Origin: Liriodendron chinense
Taxonomy: Eukaryota > Streptophyta > Magnoliopsida > Magnoliales > Magnoliaceae
DNA length: 64,000 bases
Assembly: GCA_003013855.2 (NCBI GenBank)
Contig: PVNU02004100.1
Span: forward strand, 1,152,501 to 1,216,500
Direction: 5' to 3'
The notes beneath the pieces were generated by a model, which saw only the letters and a list, made by a program, of their open reading frames with translations, was not told where the DNA came from and did no database searches. The translations under genes and the position numbers were made by a program. Below, one piece after another: positions 57,403 to 64,000 of this stretch. Each line of letters begins with the position of its first letter. Within the stretch, counting starts at the first letter, position 1.

Positions 57403-57986
57403 TAGGGCTCTCAATGGGTCGGATCTGGATTGGATCCAGTTGGATCCGGCTCCAAGTCCGTATATCTATAGACAGATTCGGATCGGATTCGGATCCAACT
57501 CGGATCCAAAAGGTGATATCCATATCCGATCCATTTATAAATTGTTAGATCCATTTGCGATCCAAAATCCATATAACCATCGGATTCGGGTCGGATCTAG
57601 GACCGAATCCACCCTATTACAAATCTAAAAAAATATATGATATAAAATATATAATATAATATATTTAATTTAGTAGAAAAATGATGCAAATCCCACTCTT
57701 TACCATGGTATGGTTGACATGGCCTAAAATAATTTGTAAAACAGATGGCCAGCATGAATGTAACATATACAGTAAGGTGACAATGAGTCGGATCTTAATC
57801 GGATTCAGATCGAACTCGGATATGTTCCTGTGAATCCATATCCGCTCCATTTAAGTAATCGGACCTATTTTAAGATCCAAATCCGGTCCATTTAACTAAT
57901 CGGACCTATTTTAAGATCCAAATCTGCATTATACAGATCCGGAGCGAATCGGATCTCGGATCTGACCCGCTCCATTGAGAGCCCTA
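57403..57986. mobile_element. hAT-type MITE, 584 bp
   Basis: A perfect 15-bp terminal inverted repeat (TAGGGCTCTCAATGG / CCATTGAGAGCCCTA) is flanked by the exact 8-bp duplication GACCTAAG (57395-57402, 57987-57994). An 8-bp duplication and TAGGG ends are diagnostic of hAT. The interior is rich in GGATCC/GGATCGGAT-type subterminal motifs on both strands and has a direct duplication of about 42 bp near 57850-57930. There is no transposase, so it must be mobilised in trans. Confidence 0.92.
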
Positions 57987-57994
57987 GACCTAAG

Positions 57995-58861
57995 AATATT
58001 TTGCTTAGTTTATTTTTGGAAGCATTTACTGTAATATTTTGTATTGGGAATCAGTATTGTTTTGCAAGCTCGAATAGTTATTAAATAAGGATGACGCTGG
58101 TTACTATAATTTGAATTTTGTAATGGTTGAATGAGTAGCTGTGTACTTAGTACCTAGGAAAAAATTGTTCTCCCAAGTCGCGCCTTCAGGTTAGGTGTCA
58201 GGGTCGAGTGTGGATCCGGGCACAGGATTTTAGGCATGACGGTGAGTAGATCAGTTTAAGCATACGGTAGGTAGTTTCACCAATCAAGTGGAAGAGCTCT
58301 GGCGTAAAAGGAATCCAGAGACTGAAGTTAGAGCATGTGAACTCGTAGGGGAAGGTCCCTGCCAAGGTCCTAACCAACAACGGACAGCCTCAGCTCATGA
58401 AGATACCAATGATAGAATCCTTCGATTGTTGGAATGTCACAGAAAGCTTGCATACACACTTGCATCAAAAGCCGAAGAGAATTAATTGGGGACTTGGGAG
58501 TCAATTCGGTGCCCCATGAGGACCGACATCAATGATGGGGCAGCATGCTTGGGGCACTAAACATGCATAACAACTATATAACAATGCTCTTTTATTATAT
58601 CCAGAAAAGATTGTGCGCACTCAATATGCACATCGAGTCAGTGAGCACATACCTCTCACCATCCATCAATGGTGGGTGGGAATCTTAATACACATTCCAA
58701 AATGTTTAACAATTTGAATTTTGAAAATATTAATAGATGCCTGCCAAGCGTCGTCAAACAATGGGAAATAATGTGCGTGCCAACTCCTGGTAGATCCTGT
58801 GCACATTTAAGTCATGCTGAAGACCATTGAAACAAAAAACAAAAGGCAACCCTCCCTTCAA
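57995..58861. other. Region downstream of the APM1-like gene
   Basis: The segment should include the 3' UTR of the minus-strand APM1-like gene (immediately below 58862). A plus-strand frame at 58288-58485 (65 codons, MEELWRKRNPETEVRACELV...) has no family I know. I cannot tell whether it is real. Confidence 0.35.
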
Positions 58862-59044
58862 TTACTTCGCGTGTGCCAGTTCCTTAACAACCTTCCCCAG
58901 GAATTTCTCACTCTTTATACTCTGGACCCACTTGGCATTGATTCGAACTCGCTCAATGCTCTGCTTAAGAGTCCTAGCCCTCGAGGGCTTCATTCGGCTT
59001 GCAAAAAATTCCTTGACTTCATCTGCCTTATCGTCTGAACAGAA
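58862..59044 (-). CDS. APM1: APM1-like last exon
   Basis: 183 bp, 60 codons plus TAA: FCSDDKADEVKEFFASRMKP to VVKELAHAK. The acceptor is GTTCTCAG. The protein ends ELAHAK, where I recall the Arabidopsis protein ending ELAYRKY. Confidence 0.92.
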   Translation of the reverse strand, partial: FCSDDKADEVKEFFASRMKPSRARTLKQSIERVRINAKWVQSIKSEKFLGKVVKELAHAK

Positions 59045-62000
59045 CTGAGAACATTGGAAAGTAGGAGACCAATAAGGGTAATTTCTTGTAGTTTTATAGG
59101 GGCTACTAAAAGACAAATTTTCAACATATATCAAAGAGAAATGCTCTAGTGCTCCCAGTTACATCAGTTCACGTGGACAGTCCAATCAATCAAATATGAA
59201 CTGTTCATTAACTCCAGAACATTTTTTTTGTGGGCTATTAAGCAAAAACAACATAATTGGTTGATCCAATCCATCCTTGATTTGGCCTTATTTTCGATAG
59301 CCAACCTTGTTCCAAGCTATGGATGAGATGATTATGATAGCCTAACAAAAGTGATTGTTTAGAAACATAAGCAATCCATGGTGGACCATAAAAAATGGAT
59401 GGATCAAATTGTTAATTGGGCCTATTTTGTATAAAAGATCTTGACCATCCATATTAAGGGCCATTGATCCAATGGTTAGTATTGGTCAAATTGTGTGATG
59501 ATTGCATGGTAGCCCATAAGAAGTTGTTGGACCTAAAGAACTGTCCGGATCAATGAATCGGACTGTGCAAGTGTCCCGATGCAACTAGGAGCAATGTAAT
59601 TTGTAGTGCTTGGAGAGCAATGGAGCATCTCTATACATCAAACATGCTACATAATAGTAGGGAGAATGCATCGCCAGCTCGTTAGTTGAGCTAGTAGAGA
59701 CAATGTAGTGTGTGTGAGTGATCCAGGGTTCGGTCCCTGGTTGTCTTACCTTGTAAACCTTCTAGTACACCAAAAAAAAAAAAAATGGTATTGCATCCCC
59801 ATTCCCCTGCAACTTTTTTGAGTGAGATATGATATTCATCGAATATTATCTCATTCAAATAAATCATTGGGGATGCAGTGACAGGGTTGGCATGTATCAC
59901 CATGTCAGCTACAAAATGAAATCCTCATATCTTCTTCCATAAATACCAAACAAATAGAAAGAATGTGTAAGAAAGGAAATGAGTATGGTAACAAACTGGT
60001 GACACGATGGCACTGATGAAACGGGTTATTAGAAATCCAGAGCCCCAAGTCTTGGAGATGTGATCCCAATTATCCTGCATCCAACCATGAATGGTAACTG
60101 TTAGACCAATTAAAATATGATGGATGCATTTTGGAGGCCCTCCGTAAAGAGAAAAAAAGGGAGCTGATTTATTTTTCCCTTTTCCCCTCTACTGCTGCAT
60201 TAGTAGAGCTGATTTATTTTTCCCCTTTCCCCTCTACTGCTGCTTGAGTATAAGGCTCAGTTGCAGTGCCCCACCCCACCCGCCAATGCTAGTGCAAAAG
60301 TTGTACATGCTTTGAGTTGTAATCAATTAAAAATGCATATTTTTTACAATGTACATAAAACATCAAATACATTCCGTAGCACATACCATCTTAGTGAAAA
60401 GGGAGCAATGGTGTCCTTTCGATCATTACAAACTCATTATGTTCCATCAGTTTTATATAAGCACCTATTTTTCTCATGCACATGTGGCCTATTTGATGAG
60501 CAGGCTTGCCTATTTTTTAACCACAACAGGCTCATGGTGGCGCCACATTAGAGACAGGGAGAGAGATGATGAGTAGTTGAATGGTATTTTGTTCACTTAT
60601 TTTTTTCCCCCATGAAAGAGAAGCATGGATTCAGGTTGTTACTTTGAAGACAGCAGGGATAGAGCAGGGGTTGCTACAAGGAGACAGTTGTCCATGTTTT
60701 AAAATAGGGAGAAGATCAAAATAAAAACAAATGCTGCACATGTGTGCCAATTCAGGAGTTCATCTGATGCAACATCTCATGGACAATCATGCCAGGCTGA
60801 TCATCCAGCGGCCTCATGTATGAAAACTAGATGGTTCTTAAAAATTTTCCATTGTCCAGATCTAACATACAAGCATGGCCATCTAATGACCGGATCAGAA
60901 TGATTTCAAGGTGACATACAATACATGATAGGAACAATCCGATGGAACATATACCAGATTGGCATGTGGCGGGTGGGAGAGTAGGATTCAGATGTTTCTC
61001 TCACTAATAACAATAGTTCTTTTCCAACAAGAAGAATTTTGGTGCAGTCCATTTTAGCAAGCTCAGGTTCATGTTGTTCAGAAAGAGGAGACAATGCTAA
61101 TAATTCTTGAACTTTTGACCTATTTTGAACCAAATCTAAGTATCAATGAGGTATCAGCTGATATTATTCGCATCACAGGTCAGCGACACGATATTGTAAA
61201 GGAATACAAAAAAATACATTGTACGGATGATATCATTATCTTAAAAGGAATAATAAAAAATAAAAAAAAATCGTTGTATGGATGATATCATCATTGATGC
61301 ATGCCAATATATCGCATTGGTCAATTTATCATGAATGTCACAAATGCAAGGTGGGAAGCTCCAATAGCTATGATATAGTTTCTGCAGTAAATAAACACAA
61401 ATGCACATTGAAATATGGTAGTCCATGATATATGCAGATGCACTTTGAAATAGGCAACAGTCCATGACAGGGAACAAAGACAACAGAATAACACGTTTCC
61501 ATAAATGCCTTTTGACATTAATGGCATCCACAAAATGAGTACCTTCAGCCATCTCCATGCAATTTCACGCCCCTCCCTACTTATTCCTGCAAGTCCATAA
61601 ACTCCATCTTGACTTCGGACCTGAAATCATTTACAAGTACCTTCACTAAGGAAATTCATGGGAGATTACTGGGAGAATACTTATGGCTCAACAAGAAAAC
61701 AAACTGACATACCTCAGAGGACAACAAAAAGTTCAGAGCTTCGAGGACAATATCTGGATCGGGACAAGATGCCAGTGAACCTACAAAGAATGATATGAGA
61801 GATTATCGCCCAGAAGTAAAATGGACCGAAGCAATTTCCTTTAAATTCATATAGGTCTTGACATACTTAGAATGCGCACTTTCTCTTGGCTTAGATCAGT
61901 CTCTCTATAAACTTTTAGAAGAGATTCATATCCAGATCTGTTTGATGTTGTGACAGTCTGCATTACAGCAACATATGCCGCCTACAAATACATTGGACAA

Positions 62001-62245
62001 TGACATCAACAGGCACATGCAAATGGAATGATATAAAGATGAATCTATGTATTTCAATACAGCCAACCTTTCTTGTGTCAGCAGGGAGCAGTGATGTATT
62101 TCTGTCATCTACAAATGTGTAAAACCGTCTCACTGCTTCAGTTAGTGTTATGTTATGCCCAAACAGGGCAAGTGCAGTCAAGAGCTCCCCTCTCAACATT
62201 GCATCCAAGTGGCTCTCACCAGAATTGGATTGCCAACCTAACTTC
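58862..62245 (-). CDS. APM1: Aminopeptidase M1-like gene, last six exons (partial)
   Basis: Six exons with GT-AG borders and matching phases encode the last 232 residues of a plant M1-family puromycin-sensitive-type aminopeptidase: 62245-62068, 61981-61867, 61780-61713, 61620-61543, 60074-59997 and 59044-58862. They cover the C-terminal helical (ERAP1-C-like) domain, with ESHLDAMLRGELLTALALFG, LASCPDPDIVLEALNFLL, SREGREIAWRW, TWGSGFLITRFISAIVSP and RTLKQSIERVRINAKWVQSI. The catalytic GAMEN and HExxH-E parts lie upstream, outside the window or past a large intron. The Arabidopsis relative acts in auxin-linked trafficking and growth, as far as I recall. Every exon is open and in phase, so the gene is probably functional. 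Confidence 0.92.
59676..59785 (+). mobile_element. tRNA-derived SINE in the last APM1-like intron
   Basis: The A-box-like TAGTTGAGCTAGTAGAGA (about 59683-59700) and B-box-like GGTTCGGTCCC (about 59728-59738) are followed by a short body and 14 A (59772-59785). The flanks AATGCATCGCC (59665-59675) and ATTGCATCCCC (59790-59800) match at 9 of 11 positions and could be the target duplication. It lies antisense to the gene. Confidence 0.75.
59997..60074 (-). CDS. APM1: APM1-like exon (2nd from the end)
   Basis: 78 bp, exactly 26 codons: DNWDHISKTWGSGFLITRF to ISAIVSP. The acceptor is ATGCAG and the donor CCA/GTTTGT. It lies alone between two enlarged introns, so a simple gene finder could miss it. 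Confidence 0.88.
60161..60249. repeat. 45-bp tandem duplication in an APM1-like intron
   Basis: GAGCTGATTTATTTTTCCC starts at 60161 and 60206, and both units continue TTTCCCCTCTACTGCTGC. Confidence 0.85.
61543..61620 (-). CDS. APM1: APM1-like exon (3rd from the end)
   Basis: 78 bp, exactly 26 codons: VRSQDGVYGLAGISREGREI to AWRWLK. The acceptor is TTTCAG and the donor AAG/GTACTC. The following intron is 1468 bp and holds repeats. Confidence 0.9.
61713..61780 (-). CDS. APM1: APM1-like exon (4th from the end)
   Basis: 68 bp: it completes a Ser codon (A/GT) and continues SLASCPDPDIVLEALNFLL to SSE. The acceptor is TTTGTAG and the donor GAG/GTATGT. Confidence 0.9.
61867..61981 (-). CDS. APM1: APM1-like exon (5th from the end)
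   Basis: 115 bp: 38 codons plus one base, AAYVAVMQTVTTSNRSGYES to QEKVRIL. The acceptor is TTTGTAG and the donor CTAA/GTATGT. The 86-bp intron upstream is typical for plants. Confidence 0.9.
62068..62245 (-). CDS. APM1: APM1-like exon (6th from the end)
   Basis: 178 bp: one phase base plus 59 codons, KLGWQSNSGESHLDAMLRGE to LLPADTRK. The acceptor is TATGCAG and the donor AAAG/GTTGGC. The exon before it could not be found up to 64000. Confidence 0.9.
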
Positions 62246-63634
62246 CTGCATAGAAAGTCCATCAAGAATCATTTCAACGATGGAAACTGTAAAGAATAAA
62301 CAAAGGGATTTAATGCTGCAAAAATCACAGCAGCTACTAATAGGAACCAAGTTAAAACAATGCCACCTTGTTCCAAAATACATTAGGAGGTATTGTCAGT
62401 AAAAAAAAAAAAAAAAAAAACTTTAGAAACAGACAAGCACACAAATAAGCGATCATACATTTATTAGATAGCTCATTTTGGCTTCTTCCAGGTTTTGTAT
62501 CATTTGGATGAAGAAACCATTCTAAAGACAATAATAACACCTTTTTATTACTCGTCTATGAGGGAACTACAGTGGACCTATCATTCCAGAGTGTAACAGA
62601 ACTAGCTAAGGTAATCTCTGAAAAGGTTTTGTTGCTGCAGTTCGCTTTCCTTTTTTCTCCATCAGTTAGAGAAGCTGGTAGAAGTGTTGCCCTTTCCTTA
62701 TCCTTTTTCCCCATTTTTTCTTGTTCTCTTTTTCAGTGCTCAGAAGAACCTGAGGAAGAAGCTTTTGGAGGTGGACGAAGTTTTTAGGTTTTGATCTTGT
62801 CACTCAGCATCTTGATTCAACCATGGTGGTAACTGGTACCAGAAGAAAATCATGCCTATAGGATGCACATATTTAAGCACCATGCAGATGGGTGACCAAT
62901 ATTTCTCAACAGGTAAGTTAATATTCCTCTAGGATTAGAGAAAGAGCAGCAAATGTGTTCATTTTGTTCATACCCCTGAAATTGGCATCATTTGTTTTTT
63001 GACTAAGATAGTTGTTGTCAATGTGCTTCCTACAACAACAAGCAAGATTGTCACTAATATCTTTCTGAGGCTGTTCTTCATTTCCTGGAAGTTCACATGA
63101 TTCAGGCTTTAGTTGCACGAAGCGTGAAGAGAAGCGGCAACAGATTCAGGTGCGGGAGCAAGAAGGTGTCTGTTTCAAAGTGTTAGCAAGTAAATCCAAC
63201 TAGGAAGCGGAAGCAGAGCACGAACATGAGTCTGAAGCAAGAGCAGCATTAGTTAGAAGGATTCTGCAACTAATTCAGGCTACAAGTTTCTGATTCTGCA
63301 TTGGAGTTCAGTTTGGTGCTTACCATTTTGGAATGGAGATTTCAGGTTACGTAACAGGAATTGGGAGAATTTTTAAGGCTTTGATGTGATTTTATTAGAA
63401 AAAAGAAGTCTGATTACAACTGAGGGGGAGAATCTCCAATTAGTAAGGCTTGGGGGTCAGCACCTATTGACTCTACATGTGGCATGGCACCCCCCTTGAG
63501 TCACATTGAGGGTCACAGCTCACTCCCCTTCTTCTTCTCTCTCCCCTGTGCTCCTTTCTTCTTCCACATGAAACCTCTTAAGTTTACATGGTATCAGAGT
63601 GATCTCATCCAGGATCTCACCTTTCCTCTCTTCT

Positions 63635-63636
<2 letters not shown>
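62246..63636. other. Probable large APM1-like intron or insertion
   Basis: No exon of the M1 aminopeptidase is visible upstream of 62245. At 63589-63600 TGGTATCAGAGT, one base from the Met-type PBS, is preceded by a CT-rich leader, which suggests a retrotransposon LTR end. A CTGAGGGGGAGAATC purine run lies at about 63419. I cannot delimit the element. Confidence 0.4.

Positions 63637-63730
<94 letters not shown>
63637..63730. repeat. (AT)47 microsatellite
   Basis: An uninterrupted AT dinucleotide run of 94 bp. The long Tyr-Ile frames across it on both strands are artefacts. The length is likely to vary and to be imprecise. Confidence 0.95.
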
Positions 63731-63733
<3 letters not shown>

Positions 63734-64000
63734 CCTTTTCTCTTATGTTTTTGTTGTTGAAACTGTTGGAGTGTTGAAGTCCCTTGATATAAATTGATAA
63801 GCCATCCTCTAACAGCTCGAGCTTTTAGATGAAGTGGTGATTTCTCAGAAACCAGATCTGCTGAGGCCGGTTTCCTTTTAGGAGATCTCATTTTTTTCCT
63901 CCCGGTATGCAGAAATCATGTTGGTCGTCTTCATTGGAAGAAGTATTAGTGTGGCAAGCATGGTCTGGTTGATTCAAAGTGCTCCGCTAGAATTACTGGT
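63731..64000. other. Unassigned sequence at the right edge
   Basis: CAGCTCGAGCTTTTAGATGAAGTGGT at about 63816 resembles the end segment of the TRIM-like LTRs at 34.9 and 35.3 kb (TTCGAGCTTTTAGAGCAAGTGG), so another member of that LTR family may begin or end here. Confidence 0.35.

Noticed and set aside
58288..58485. 65-codon plus-strand ORF beginning MEELWRKRNPETEV
   Set aside because: No recognisable domain, splice signals not convincing, and it lies in LTR-like sequence; listed only as an observation.
62572..62787. Upstream exon of the APM1-like gene
   Set aside because: It is on the plus strand and shows no M1 aminopeptidase similarity.
63634..63891. Long Tyr-Ile repeat proteins on both strands
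   Set aside because: They are translations of the (AT)47 microsatellite.

Overview
This window looks like repeat-rich nuclear DNA from a flowering plant. Six exons on the minus strand match the C-terminal end of a plant M1 aminopeptidase (APM1), and nearly everything else is plant transposable elements. The recurring GGGCCCACC-type dispersed repeat reminds me of magnoliid genomes, but that is a guess from memory. There are no rRNA genes, functional tRNA genes, CRISPR arrays or bacterial operons.

Layout. 1-11.3 kb: two LINE 3' ends, two tRNA-derived SINE copies, a GTAACGGCC-rich inverted-repeat element and a Tourist-like DNA element with a 648-bp internal tandem duplication. 11.3-27.9 kb: a decayed Tat-type Ty3/Gypsy element (gag, protease, start of RT) split by two insertions. 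One is a 2.5-kb solo LTR (target duplication ACTGA). The other is a 10.4-kb Tekay/Del-type chromovirus (target duplication CAATC) with gag, protease, RT-RNase H, integrase and chromodomain remains. 27.9-35.3 kb: an LTR fragment, a nine-unit ~104-bp tandem array, a complete 312-bp TRIM (TSD AATAC), a Mutator-like MITE with near-matching 9-bp flanks, copies of the GGGCCCACC dispersed repeat, and a 621-bp TRIM-like element with only 52 bp between its LTRs.

35.4-53.1 kb: one 17.7-kb Tat/Retand/Ogre-like element on the minus strand, with both LTRs, TSD CATTT, PBS and PPT. It keeps a gag-derived reading frame of 931 codons with one stop. It has lost the protease active-site half, RT and RNase H, and most of the integrase. 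Its long 3' region holds a ~155-bp tandem array and an opposite-strand ORF of 258 codons. A 4.0-kb solo LTR (TSD CATTG) sits inside it. Its LTRs carry 143-bp triplications and 13-bp arrays of TTGACT/TGACTCA motifs just upstream of a TATA box.

53.2-56.2 kb: a 3.0-kb gag-only Ty3/Gypsy element (TSD AAATT). 57.4-58.0 kb: a 584-bp hAT-type MITE (TSD GACCTAAG). 58.9-62.2 kb: the last six exons of the APM1-like gene, the only host gene I can identify, with a SINE in one intron. 62.2-64.0 kb: probable intron or insertion with a (TA)47 tract; the upstream exons were not found.

The window is best read as the 3' end of one host gene beside roughly 57 kb of nested elements. Six nested or neighbouring insertions can be delimited exactly by 5-bp target duplications (ACTGA, CAATC, AATAC, CATTT, CATTG, AAATT), and one by an 8-bp duplication.
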